Origin: Aestuariivita sp.
GTDB lineage: Bacteria > Pseudomonadota > Alphaproteobacteria > Rhodobacterales > Rhodobacteraceae
Direction of reading: 5' to 3'
DNA length: 57,712 bases
NCBI RefSeq assembly: GCF_021404545.1
Contig: NZ_JAAWWD010000012.1
Coordinates: 1-57,712, forward strand
Shown here: positions 44,180 through 52,565 of the stretch, piece by piece
Position numbering within the stretch: the stretch's first letter is position 1
How the letters are laid out: each line of letters starts with the position of its first letter
Translations under genes and position numbers: made by a program
Notes under the pieces: generated by a model
Database searches by the model: none
Seen by the model: the letters and a program-made list of their open reading frames with translations, nothing else
What the model was told of the DNA's origin: nothing

Positions 44180-44987
44180 TTGAGCGCGCTTCTCGACGAG
44201 ATGGTTCTCGGCCCGGTCCGGATCCTGCGCGACTATCTCAAATCACTGACCTACATCGGGCCGCTCCGCGACATACCCAGCCGTGGCTACCGTCCACGCC
44301 TATCGCCTGACGAGTCCCGCTGGGCACAGGGCCTTGCTGCCTGGGACGTGTTGCACAACCAGAGCACGGAGCACCTACTTGAAAGCGTGAATGACTGGCT
44401 CTCCTCCGATCTGAAGCTGAGGACCGGCTACCAGCTGCAGCAAACGGTCTTCAAGCAGGTCCCCAACACCAGCCGGTTCCACCAACTCTTCCAACGGGGC
44501 ATCGATGAAGATGACCTTGGCGACCTGCAGGAACTCTACGCTTCGTTGAAGACCGTAAAGGAGTTCCGGTTGCTCGATCTGAACAAAGGGGTGCTGGTTG
44601 CCCCAAGCGACGTTGGCGTGGGCATTTCTCAGATGGTGCCTGTCGTTGTCGCGTGCCTGATGGATCCTGACGGCCTGATCGCGATCGAGCAGCCCGAGCT
44701 GCATATTCACCCGGCCATCCAAGTCGGACTTGGTGATCTCTTCATCGAAGCGACGCAAGGCCCACAGCCGGCAGTTGGTCCCGAGCGCAGCCTTTTGATC
44801 GAGACGCACAGCGAGCACATAATGTTGCGGTTGCTGCGTCGCGTGAGGGAGCAGACGGAGAATGAGATACCGCCAGGCGTTCTCGGTCTCACTGCCGACG
44901 ATTTGTCCGTTGTCTATGTGGAGAATTCGGTTGATGGGGTCCGCTTCCGTCCTCTCCGAGTGAGTCCCGATGGTGATTTCGCAGACC
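44180..44987 (+). pseudogene. DUF3696-like AAA-type ATPase, truncated at both ends
   Basis: Homology begins at LSALLDEMVLGPVRILRDYL and includes LTYIGPLRDIPSRGYRP, a signature-like DVGVGISQMVPVVVACL, Walker B LIAIEQPELHIHPAIQ, and an H-loop THSEHIMLRLLRRVRE, then LSVVYVENSVDGVRFRPLRV. The Walker A part is missing and the C-terminus degenerates after PDGDF. Related ATPases occur in anti-phage and mobile-element gene sets, but no partner gene remains here, so no system can be assigned. Confidence 0.65.
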
Positions 44988-44989
44988 GA

Positions 44990-45390
44990 TGCGCAGCAAC
45001 TACGGAGCCGGTTTTCTGCAAACTCAACAGTTTACACCCGTGTTGGATCTGCGGTTCGGGTTGATGCCAACGGCAACGTTGATCTCTTTTGACCCGAGAG
45101 CCCGAGCGGCATTGTAATTGTGGGAAAGGTGTTTGATTTCGGTCCCTTTTGGGAAAACGCCACCAACGTCGAAGTGCTCAGCCGCTCTTCGGAAAACGGC
45201 ATTGGGGTCAGACACTTACAACCTGAACACCAAACAGACGCAGTTATCAGGCCCAGAGAATATCGGCCCTGAGAGACCACTTCCGGGCCCCTCGGCGCAG
45301 GGGCAGTGCTCAGCCCCATCCGCATAACCCTCGAAAACAAAGGAAAAATCCGGCCGCAGCCGGATCGGGAGAATGCTTTCGCGGGGGCAA
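44990..45390. other. Unassigned stretch between the ATPase fragment and tRNA-Ser
   Basis: Roughly 400 bp with no recognised gene. Short open frames exist on both strands (for example a 63-residue minus-strand frame at 45024-45215) but show no family motif. Base composition is lower in GC than its surroundings, in keeping with island debris. Confidence 0.4.
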
Positions 45391-45391
45391 G

Positions 45392-45481
45392 TGGCGGAGC
45401 GACAGGGATTCGAACCCTGGAGACGGTCTCCCGCCTACACACTTTCCAGGCGTGCGCCTTCGACCACTCGGCCACCGCTCC
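45392..45481 (-). tRNA. tRNA-Ser (anticodon GGA)
   Basis: A class II tRNA of 90 nt on the minus strand. The acceptor is GGAGCGG with CGCTCC, the anticodon loop contains GGA in CTGGAAA, a long variable arm (GTAGGCGGGAGACCGTCTC) follows, and the T-arm is GGGTTCGAATCCC. CCA is encoded at 45392-45394. Confidence 0.96.
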
Positions 45482-45541
45482 GTGCGGGCGACTTTTGCAA
45501 GATCGGCTGGCGCATTGCAAGGCGCAAAACGCGGGGGGCCA

Positions 45542-46261
45542 TTAATCGTCGATATGCAGATAGATACGGCGGTTCTGACGGCCCTTTTTCTCCATCTTGC
45601 CGATACGCAGCTTGCCGATTTCGGCAGTGGTGCGGACATGGGTGCCACCGCAAGGTTGCAGATCGACCTGATCGCTCCCCTGCCCGATCCGGACCAGGCG
45701 CACGCGGCCTGCGCCGCGTGGCGGCGCGACCGACATCGTCTTGATCAGCTCGGGCTGGGCGGCAAGCTCGGCATCGGTGATCCAGGCCTCGCTGACCGGC
45801 AGATCGCGCGCGACCAGCGTTCTGAGGCTGGCCTCCAGCGCGTCGCGGTCAACCACCGCTTCGGGCATGTCGAAATCGAGCCGACCCTTGCCAGCCGAGA
45901 TCGACCCGCCTGTCACCGGCAATGGGATGGCGACAGACAACAGGTGAAGCGCGGTATGCACCCGCATATGGGTAAAGCGGCGGTCCCAGTCGATCTGCTG
46001 GGTAACCTCCGCCCCGATGGGGGGCAGTTCGCTGGCACCGCCCGGTACCAGCGCGATGGCACCGTGGTCGGCCTTGACGGCGGTGGCAATGGGCAAGGTC
46101 CCGCCAGCCCAGGTGAGTTGCCCGCTGTCACCGGGCTGACCGCCGGAGGTTGCATAAAAGAGGCTTTGGTCCAGAACGATGCCGCCCTCGGCCGTGTGCG
46201 CGCACACTCGGGCCTTTGCGTCGCGTCTGTAGGCATCGGCCAGAAACAAAGGTTCGGTCAT
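45542..46261 (-). CDS. Alanyl-tRNA editing protein (AlaX-type)
   Basis: 239 residues, cytoplasmic. It is a stand-alone homologue of the AlaRS editing domain that removes Ser or Gly wrongly attached to tRNA-Ala. Zinc ligands are H102-x3-H106 in HMRVHTALHLLS and C204-x3-H208 in QPCGGTHVRT. ALFYATSGGQPGD-type text near the N-terminus (SLFYATSGGQPGDSGQL) is the usual AlaX start. The ATG overlaps the MscS-like gene stop (ATGA). Confidence 0.92.
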   Translation of the reverse strand: MTEPLFLADAYRRDAKARVCAHTAEGGIVLDQSLFYATSGGQPGDSGQLTWAGGTLPIATAVKADHGAIALVPGGASELPPIGAEVTQQIDWDRRFTHMRVHTALHLLSVAIPLPVTGGSISAGKGRLDFDMPEAVVDRDALEASLRTLVARDLPVSEAWITDAELAAQPELIKTMSVAPPRGAGRVRLVRIGQGSDQVDLQPCGGTHVRTTAEIGKLRIGKMEKKGRQNRRIYLHIDD

Positions 46262-48603
46262 GTCTCTTGCTCTCCTCCGTTGCCGGTGCTCAGCGCCTCG
46301 GGGTTGCGCAGCCAGATATCGCGCTGTGCAAAGGGCACCTCGATCCCGGCTTCGGTGAACCGCTTGGCAATCTCGTGGTTCATGTCGGATTTCACCGACA
46401 ACACCCAGTTCACGTCGCGCAGGATGGCGCGGATCTCGAACTCCAGCGCATCGGCGCCAAAGCCCCGAAAGAACACACTGGGCGGGGGTGCGGCCAGGAC
46501 CATCGGATGGCTTTCGGCGACCTCGCGCAGGATCTTCTCCACCTGTCGGGTGTCGGTGCCATAAGCGACACCCACCGGAACGATCGCGCGCCCGATGGTG
46601 TTGCCGCGGGTGAAATTGGTCACCGTACCGCTGACGAAATCGGCATTGGGCACAATGACATCGGTGCGGTCGAACGTCTCGATCCGGGTCGAGCGCACAG
46701 AGATCGAGCGCACATAGCCCATGTTTCCGTTGACCTCGATCCAGTCGCCCTCGGCGATCGGCCGTTCGATCAGCAGGATTATCCCCGACACAAAATTCGA
46801 CACGATGTTCTGCAGGCCAAAGCCGATCCCAACCGACAAAGCCCCCGCGACAATAGCCAGCGAACTGAGGTCGATCCCCGCCCCGGTGATCGCGACCAAA
46901 GCAGCAAGGAAGATGCCGACATAGCCGGTGCCCGACACGATGGCGTTCTGTCCGCCTGTATCAAGCCGGGTCTTGGGCAAGAGCGAGGATTTGAGCGCAC
47001 CCTGAAACAGCCGCGTGATGGCAAAGCCGATGGCAAAGATCAGCACGAAAGACAGAAAATCCGTGGGAGAGATGCGGGTTTCGCCCAGTTGGAAGCCTGC
47101 GTTGAAGATCGCCCAAAGCTCCCACAGCTCGCTGACACGCACACCCCAGATCAACGCCAGGATCGGCAGCGACAGCAGCACCAGCAAAAACCCGATGAGG
47201 ACCGGTACCAGCGCCTCACGCCCGGCCTCGCCGCGTTTGGACAGCAATCCATAGAGATCGGCAAAAAAGCGTTGCAGCACCGCCACGAAGCCAAACAGCG
47301 CCAGGGACAGGATCGATGGGTAGAGGATCGCATCCCCCAGCCGCGCATAGCCTATCCCCGACAGCACCGGCGTGATCAGCGCCACCAGGATCGAGGCCTG
47401 ACCCATCCATTTCAGGATACGCGCGAAACCGGACGACAGGTCACCTGACGTGCCCTCGGGGTCGGTGTCGGTCAAACGCGGTGCGGCCAACAGGATCTGA
47501 CCAAAGCGGAACAGGATCAGCGCCGCCACCAGCATCACCGGATAAGTGACCACGGCGACGGCCGTCTCGCTGGCGTTTTCGATATCCAGCAGCACAGCCA
47601 ACGCGCCCCGCAACACAAACAGAGCGGCAAGGAACGTCCCGTAAAAGCGCAATTCGCTGCGACGCTCGGGCGCGAACGGGATCAGCGCGTCATCATCGCG
47701 TTTGGAGAACAGCCGCTCACAGAGCCAGCGCAGAATCAGCAGAACCGCACCCCACGCGGGGATGTTTTCGACCAACTGCGCACTGCGCAGGCCCACCAGG
47801 CCCGTGGCAAAGGCCGCACTGGTCAGACAATACAGCCCCAGAACCGGAAGTCCGATCCGGCCCAGCGACATGGCAAGGGTCCACACGCCGGTTCCGCGCC
47901 CACCCAGCCTGCGCAGGGCGTTGCCGGCGATATCGGCCCAGCGCCGCCCCCGCGCCAACAGGATGGCGCCAATGGCCGTCAGCACCAGGATCAGCGGCAG
48001 ATTGCCCTGCAACTCGGCGCGCTGCACATCGCTGTTCCAGGTGCGGCGCAATTCACTGCGCAGCGACCGGCTGCCATCGGCAACCTCGGTCCAGGCTTCG
48101 GGCCAATGGATCGGGTTCAAGGGCGAAGCTCCAAGCTGCAAAAGCTCGTTCGCGCGCCGGTCCGAAATCACCCGGTCGATTTCGCGCACCAGACCTTCGG
48201 CGCGGTTATAAGCCGCCTCGGCGGTCAGGCCGGGCGCACGCAGATCCTGCAACTGACGGTTCAGCGCCGCACGCCGGTCGGCGATCTCCGCAAGCTCGTC
48301 ACCGCTTTCGGGCGCGGGGCCCAACGCCTCGATCTGCGATTGCAACGTGGTGATCCGCGCTGCATTGGCCGAACTCGCTTCAAGAAACTGCTCGCGAAAC
48401 CCCACCAGTTCGCGGCGCACCGCTTCGAGCGCAGTGTCTGACGCGCGCCCGGCGTCAATCGCCCCTTCGGCCCGGTCGGCCAGCGTTTCCCAGGCCTCAT
48501 AATCCGGCGTGACGGAGCCGCCGGTTTGCGCAGCCACCGCCGGTGCAATCAGGATAAAGACCGCGGCGATCAGGCTGTAAACACCGGCAAGACGGGACAT
48601 CAT
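46258..48603 (-). CDS. Large MscS-family mechanosensitive channel with DUF3772 domain
   Basis: 781 residues. A signal peptide (SLIAAVFILIAPAVAAQT) is followed by a periplasmic coiled-coil DUF3772-type domain at about 40-190 (RRELVGFREQFLEASSANAA), then about eleven hydrophobic helices and the MscS core with LSVGIGFGLQNIVSNFVSGI (pore helix), EGDWIEVNGNMGYVRSISVR and VPNADFVSGTVTNFTR. The family opens under membrane tension to release solutes on osmotic downshock. Overlaps with cysK (4 bp) and alaX (4 bp) place it mid-operon. ATG 48603 overlaps the cysK stop. Confidence 0.92.
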   Translation of the reverse strand: MMSRLAGVYSLIAAVFILIAPAVAAQTGGSVTPDYEAWETLADRAEGAIDAGRASDTALEAVRRELVGFREQFLEASSANAARITTLQSQIEALGPAPESGDELAEIADRRAALNRQLQDLRAPGLTAEAAYNRAEGLVREIDRVISDRRANELLQLGASPLNPIHWPEAWTEVADGSRSLRSELRRTWNSDVQRAELQGNLPLILVLTAIGAILLARGRRWADIAGNALRRLGGRGTGVWTLAMSLGRIGLPVLGLYCLTSAAFATGLVGLRSAQLVENIPAWGAVLLILRWLCERLFSKRDDDALIPFAPERRSELRFYGTFLAALFVLRGALAVLLDIENASETAVAVVTYPVMLVAALILFRFGQILLAAPRLTDTDPEGTSGDLSSGFARILKWMGQASILVALITPVLSGIGYARLGDAILYPSILSLALFGFVAVLQRFFADLYGLLSKRGEAGREALVPVLIGFLLVLLSLPILALIWGVRVSELWELWAIFNAGFQLGETRISPTDFLSFVLIFAIGFAITRLFQGALKSSLLPKTRLDTGGQNAIVSGTGYVGIFLAALVAITGAGIDLSSLAIVAGALSVGIGFGLQNIVSNFVSGIILLIERPIAEGDWIEVNGNMGYVRSISVRSTRIETFDRTDVIVPNADFVSGTVTNFTRGNTIGRAIVPVGVAYGTDTRQVEKILREVAESHPMVLAAPPPSVFFRGFGADALEFEIRAILRDVNWVLSVKSDMNHEIAKRFTEAGIEVPFAQRDIWLRNPEALSTGNGGEQET

Positions 48604-49634
48604 ACGTCCTCGAACACACCAGGTATGCTGGCCGGTGCCGCGGTCATCCAATCGGGCACGGGCAGCTCTTTTTCCCGAAGGAAATCAGGGTTGAAGAGTT
48701 TCGACTGATACCGCGTGCCATAGTCGCACAGGATCGTGACGATGGTGTGGCCCGGCCCCAGATCGCGCGCCAGACGCACGGCGCCCGCGATATTGATGCC
48801 CGAGGAGCCGCCCAGAACCAGCCCCTCTTCGCGCAGAAGGTCAAAGACATAAGGCAGCGCCTCGGTATCGGTGATCTGATAGTTGAAATCGGGCGTCAGA
48901 CCTTCGAGGTTCTTGGTGATGCGCACCTGGCCGATGCCTTCGGCGATGGAGCCGCCCTCCATCTTGATCTCGCCGGTTGTATAATATGAGTAGAGCCCCG
49001 CTCCCATCGGGTCGGCAAGTCCGATCTTGACGCCCTTTGGCTGAAGCGCCTCGGCCACCCCGGCCAGCGTACCACCCGACCCGCAGGCGCAGATGAAGCC
49101 GTCGACCTTTCCGTCCAATTGTTCCCAGATCTCGGGGCCGGTCGTCTCGACATGGGCCTGGCGGTTGGCGACATTGTCGAACTGGTTGGCCCAGATCGCG
49201 CCATTGGGCTCGGAGGCGTTCAGCTCACGGGCCAGACGCTCGGAATAGCGCACAAAGTTGTTGGGATTGCGATACGGCGCCGCCGGCACCTGGACCAGCT
49301 CGGCCCCGGCCAGACGCAGCATGTCCTTTTTCTCTTCTGACTGGGTCTCGGGAATAACGATGACCGTGCGAAACCCCATCGACGCCCCCACCAGCGCCAG
49401 CCCGATCCCGGTGTTGCCGGCCGTGCCCTCGACGATAGTGCCGCCGGGTTCCAGATCGCCGCGCGCCACCGCATCGCGGATGATGTAAAGTGCTGCGCGA
49501 TCCTTGACCGACTGGCCGGGATTCATGAATTCGGCCTTGCCCAGGATCTCGCACCCGGTCTCCTCGCTCACCTTGCGCAGCTTGATCAGCGGCGTGTTTC
49601 CGACGGCCTCGGCCAAATCCCGTGCGATGCGCAT
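48600..49634 (-). CDS. cysK: Cysteine synthase (O-acetylserine sulfhydrylase)
   Basis: PLP enzyme that makes cysteine from O-acetylserine and sulfide. 344 residues. K44 lies in PGQSVKDRAALYII, the phosphate loop is EGTAGNTGIGLA, and CGSGGTLAGVAEAL and GLVLGGSSGINIAGA complete the fold. Position beside trgB and trgA matches the Rhodobacter sphaeroides tellurite-resistance locus, where cysK contributes to resistance. The stop overlaps the MscS-like start. Confidence 0.95.
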   Translation of the reverse strand: MRIARDLAEAVGNTPLIKLRKVSEETGCEILGKAEFMNPGQSVKDRAALYIIRDAVARGDLEPGGTIVEGTAGNTGIGLALVGASMGFRTVIVIPETQSEEKKDMLRLAGAELVQVPAAPYRNPNNFVRYSERLARELNASEPNGAIWANQFDNVANRQAHVETTGPEIWEQLDGKVDGFICACGSGGTLAGVAEALQPKGVKIGLADPMGAGLYSYYTTGEIKMEGGSIAEGIGQVRITKNLEGLTPDFNYQITDTEALPYVFDLLREEGLVLGGSSGINIAGAVRLARDLGPGHTIVTILCDYGTRYQSKLFNPDFLREKELPVPDWMTAAPASIPGVFEDV

Positions 49635-49688
49635 GATAATCCCTCACTGGCGTGTTCGGATCAGGTGTATCCCCGCACCGGTGCGACC

Positions 49689-50816
49689 TCAAGCCGTCCC
49701 GCGCAACCGGTTGCGATGCAGCATCAGCCAGAGGGCCGCCGTTATAAGCGGCGTGTCGCGAAACCGATGCGTGCGCAGCCCCTCCTCCAGCTCGGCACAG
49801 GGCATTTCGTGGATCAGGATATCCTCTCCCTCCCCCGCCAGACCGCCGCCGCCGCTTCGCGTCCCAAAATCGGCCAGCCCGATATAGATCGACACGAACT
49901 CCGTCGAAGAGCCTGTGGACGAATAGCTGGCGCTGACCAGCTCTAATCGATCCGGGGTCACACCTGCCTCTTCCTGGCTTTCGCGGAAGGCCGCCTGTTC
50001 GGCACTTTCGCCCGGATCGACAAAACCAGAGACCGGCTCGATGACCCAGGGCGACGGATCACCATTGGCAAAAACATTCGGTCGAAACTGCTCTGTCAGC
50101 AAAACAGTATCGCGTACCGGATCATAGGGCAGCACGGTGACCGCATCGCCCACGAAAAATACCTCACGCGACAGAACCTCACTGGTCGCGCCATCAAATC
50201 TCGGATGGGTCAAATGCAGATGATCCAGCGCAAAGAAATGCGAGTGAACCCGCGTGCGCGACAGAACCGCGATCCGGTCGGCACCGGCGCGGTGATCCGG
50301 TGAGGGGCCACGCGCCCCGGCCATTTTCCGGGCGTTGTTGCGGCGGCGGATCATCGGCAGACGCCCGGCCAGATCCTCCGCGCTCCAGATACCAAAAGCG
50401 TCCATCGCTTCGCGAGCGGATAGGCAGCTTAACGCGGCCCAATCCTTCTCCCAGTCTTGCAGCGAGAATGGCCTGCCCTTGGCCCATCGACCTGCCTGCG
50501 GAACATAGACCGAAACCGGTTCTTCGCCCTCTGACGTATGGGCGGTCCGCTGCTGCACGTCATAGGCAAACCCGCCCTCATAGTAATCGAGCCGCGCGGT
50601 GTCCTCGTCCGTGACATTGCGCAGGATGAGCCCCTGTGCCTGCGCCCCTGGCTCCTGCGCGATCAACGGAAAGACCTGATCCTTGACCCAATAGCAGGCG
50701 TGATCCGGCAGAACCGCCTCGACCAGATCCAGCCCGGATCGCGAGCGGTCCAACACAGTCTCGAGCAACGCCACATGTCGCAACGTGCCATAGAAAAACA
50801 GGGATTTCAGCGCCAT
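49689..50816 (-). CDS. trgB: TrgB-like Nudix hydrolase with N-terminal GGCT-like domain
   Basis: 375 residues in two parts. An N-terminal gamma-glutamylcyclotransferase-like domain (FFYGTLRHVALLETVL, LDYYEGGFAYDV) covers about 1-160, and a Nudix domain covers about 190-375. The Nudix box runs from G264 to V286 (GFVDPGESAEQAAF then RESQEEAGV), with E282/E283 as metal-binding residues. Relatives cleave ADP-ribose; TrgB of Rhodobacter sphaeroides is a tellurite-resistance protein. It overlaps trgA by 10 bp and lies 54 bp before cysK. Confidence 0.88.
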   Translation of the reverse strand: MALKSLFFYGTLRHVALLETVLDRSRSGLDLVEAVLPDHACYWVKDQVFPLIAQEPGAQAQGLILRNVTDEDTARLDYYEGGFAYDVQQRTAHTSEGEEPVSVYVPQAGRWAKGRPFSLQDWEKDWAALSCLSAREAMDAFGIWSAEDLAGRLPMIRRRNNARKMAGARGPSPDHRAGADRIAVLSRTRVHSHFFALDHLHLTHPRFDGATSEVLSREVFFVGDAVTVLPYDPVRDTVLLTEQFRPNVFANGDPSPWVIEPVSGFVDPGESAEQAAFRESQEEAGVTPDRLELVSASYSSTGSSTEFVSIYIGLADFGTRSGGGGLAGEGEDILIHEMPCAELEEGLRTHRFRDTPLITAALWLMLHRNRLRGTA

Positions 50817-51247
50817 ATGCGCGACACATGTTCGGTGATCAGACCCGAGGCGAGCGCGCCAATGGCCAGTGTGATCAGGACGTTGGGAACAGCAATGATC
50901 ACCGCATAGTCATAGCCGATCTCAAAGATGGCAATGATCGCCTCGAACGGGCCGTCATAGCGGTTGCGCATCGCCAGCCGGACCATCTCCACACAGCCCT
51001 GCACAAAGAGCGCCCAGAAGACCAGAACCGCGACGCCCGTTATGCCGTTGTTGATGCCGGGGGTCAGGCCGCGCCCGGCCCGCGGGCCCATCACCTTCCA
51101 ACCCACCACGGCGCCGATCGCCATGTTGACCAGCGTGAAATAGCCAAAGTCCTTGCCCTCTTCAAAAAGCGGTATGATCTGGCCGGAGACGACAAAAGCC
51201 AGCACCGCAAGGCAAGTCGCGGCGATCAGGCTCGATGCGTTGGGCAT
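50807..51247 (-). CDS. trgA: TrgA-family membrane protein (tellurite resistance)
   Basis: 146 residues with four hydrophobic helices: SLIAATCLAVLAFVVSGQII, LVNMAIGAVVGWKVMGPRAG, GITGVAVLVFWALFVQGCVE and AVIIAVPNVLITLAIGALAS. The pattern FTLVNMAIGAVVGWKVMGPR with GRGLTPGINNGITG and MRNRYDGPFEAIIAIFEI matches TrgA of Rhodobacter sphaeroides. ATG 51247 is used rather than the upstream TTG. It heads the overlapping trgA-trgB pair. Confidence 0.85.
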   Translation of the reverse strand: MPNASSLIAATCLAVLAFVVSGQIIPLFEEGKDFGYFTLVNMAIGAVVGWKVMGPRAGRGLTPGINNGITGVAVLVFWALFVQGCVEMVRLAMRNRYDGPFEAIIAIFEIGYDYAVIIAVPNVLITLAIGALASGLITEHVSRIWR

Positions 51248-51278
51248 GATGGTCAAAAACGGACCCCCGGCTGGCCCG

Positions 51279-52487
51279 TTATCCGGGTCGGGAAATGGTA
51301 ATCTGCGTCACGTCGCAATTTCCACTCTGAAAGGTCGACGCGCAAGAGGTGAGATAAAAATTCCACATCCGGCGGAACCGGTCGTCAAAGCCGAGCTCGG
51401 CCACCTGGTCCCATTTCTCGTTGAAGGTCTCATGCCAGCGGCGCAGCGTCAGATCATAGCTGGAGCCGAACTCAACCGACTTGACCACCGCCAAACCGGC
51501 CCGTTCGACATTCTGGCGCAGCACCTTGGGACTGGGCAGCATGCCGCCGGGAAAGATGTATTTCTGGATGAAATCCACGCCGCGCTTATAAACATGCCAC
51601 CGACGGTCGGCGACGGTGATGATCTGCAAGGTCGCCGTCTTGCCGGGTTTGAGCCGGTCCCGTACGGTCTCGAAATAGGTGGGCCAGTACTTTTCGCCGA
51701 CAGCCTCGAACATCTCGATCGAGGCGATGCCATCATAGGTGCCACGCTCGTCCCGGTAGTCCTGGAGCTTGACATCTACCTTGTCGGAAAGCCCTGCCTT
51801 TTCAATACGCTCACGGGCATACTTGAACTGCTCTTCGCTGATTGTCAGCCCAGTCACGCGCATACCGCGTTCCTTGGCGGCGTATTCGGCGAACCCGCCC
51901 CAGCCGCAGCCGATCTCCAGAATGTGATCGCCCGGCTTAGCGCCCATTTCATCAATCATGGAGGCGTATTTGGCAGCCTGCGCCCGCTCCATGCTTTCCT
52001 GGCCGGTTCTGAACAGCGCTGAGGAATAGGTCATGGTGTCATCCAGCCAGAGCGCATAGAACGCGTTGCCCAGATCGTAATGATACGAGATGTTCTTGCG
52101 GGCCTGCGTCTTGTGATTGCGCTGCAACCAGAACCGCAACTGCTCATATTTGCGCACCAATCCCATGCCAGGAAACCCGTCATAGATCGCCTCGTTATCG
52201 GCATGAATCAGATCCATGAAGGCCTGCAAGTCGGGGCTGGACCAGTCGCCGTCCAGATACGCGTCGCAAAATCCCAGATCGCCCTCACGGATCAGCCGGG
52301 CAAAGACATCGGGGTTGTGAATGTCCATTTCCGCGACCGGGCCAGGGCTCTTGCCTTCGGCGCGAAAGACGCGCCCATCGGGCAGCGCCATATCCAGGCG
52401 CCCGTATTGCATATGTTCGGCCATGTCGAACACACGGGTGAAGTATCGCGGCAGGTTTTTTTGCCCGTCGGTCGAGGTCAGGATCAT
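51279..52487 (-). CDS. cfa: Cyclopropane-fatty-acyl-phospholipid synthase family methyltransferase
   Basis: 402 residues. The SAM-binding motif is DHILEIGCGWGGFAEYAAKE. Other family blocks are ISYHYDLGNAFYALWLDDTM (bicarbonate/lipid site), EMFEAVGEKYWPTYFETV and DFIQKYIFPGGMLPSP. The enzyme methylates unsaturated phospholipid acyl chains at the membrane. It lies 31 bp upstream of trgA on the same strand, probably co-transcribed. The exact reaction (cyclopropane or another methylation) is not certain. Confidence 0.87.
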   Translation of the reverse strand: MILTSTDGQKNLPRYFTRVFDMAEHMQYGRLDMALPDGRVFRAEGKSPGPVAEMDIHNPDVFARLIREGDLGFCDAYLDGDWSSPDLQAFMDLIHADNEAIYDGFPGMGLVRKYEQLRFWLQRNHKTQARKNISYHYDLGNAFYALWLDDTMTYSSALFRTGQESMERAQAAKYASMIDEMGAKPGDHILEIGCGWGGFAEYAAKERGMRVTGLTISEEQFKYARERIEKAGLSDKVDVKLQDYRDERGTYDGIASIEMFEAVGEKYWPTYFETVRDRLKPGKTATLQIITVADRRWHVYKRGVDFIQKYIFPGGMLPSPKVLRQNVERAGLAVVKSVEFGSSYDLTLRRWHETFNEKWDQVAELGFDDRFRRMWNFYLTSCASTFQSGNCDVTQITISRPG

Positions 52488-52565
52488 GCGATCTCTCTGT
52501 TCTTTGCGCTCGTCGTAACGCTAGGCGGACAGGGAAGGAGCGGCAAGTGATGCCGTTCAAATTTA

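Noticed and set aside
44180-44987. A working anti-phage defence system
   Set aside because: The ATPase lacks its Walker A region and C-terminus and has no partner gene, so only a remnant can be claimed.
45024-45215. Minus-strand 63-residue frame near tRNA-Ser
   Set aside because: No start context or family match; it lies in island debris.
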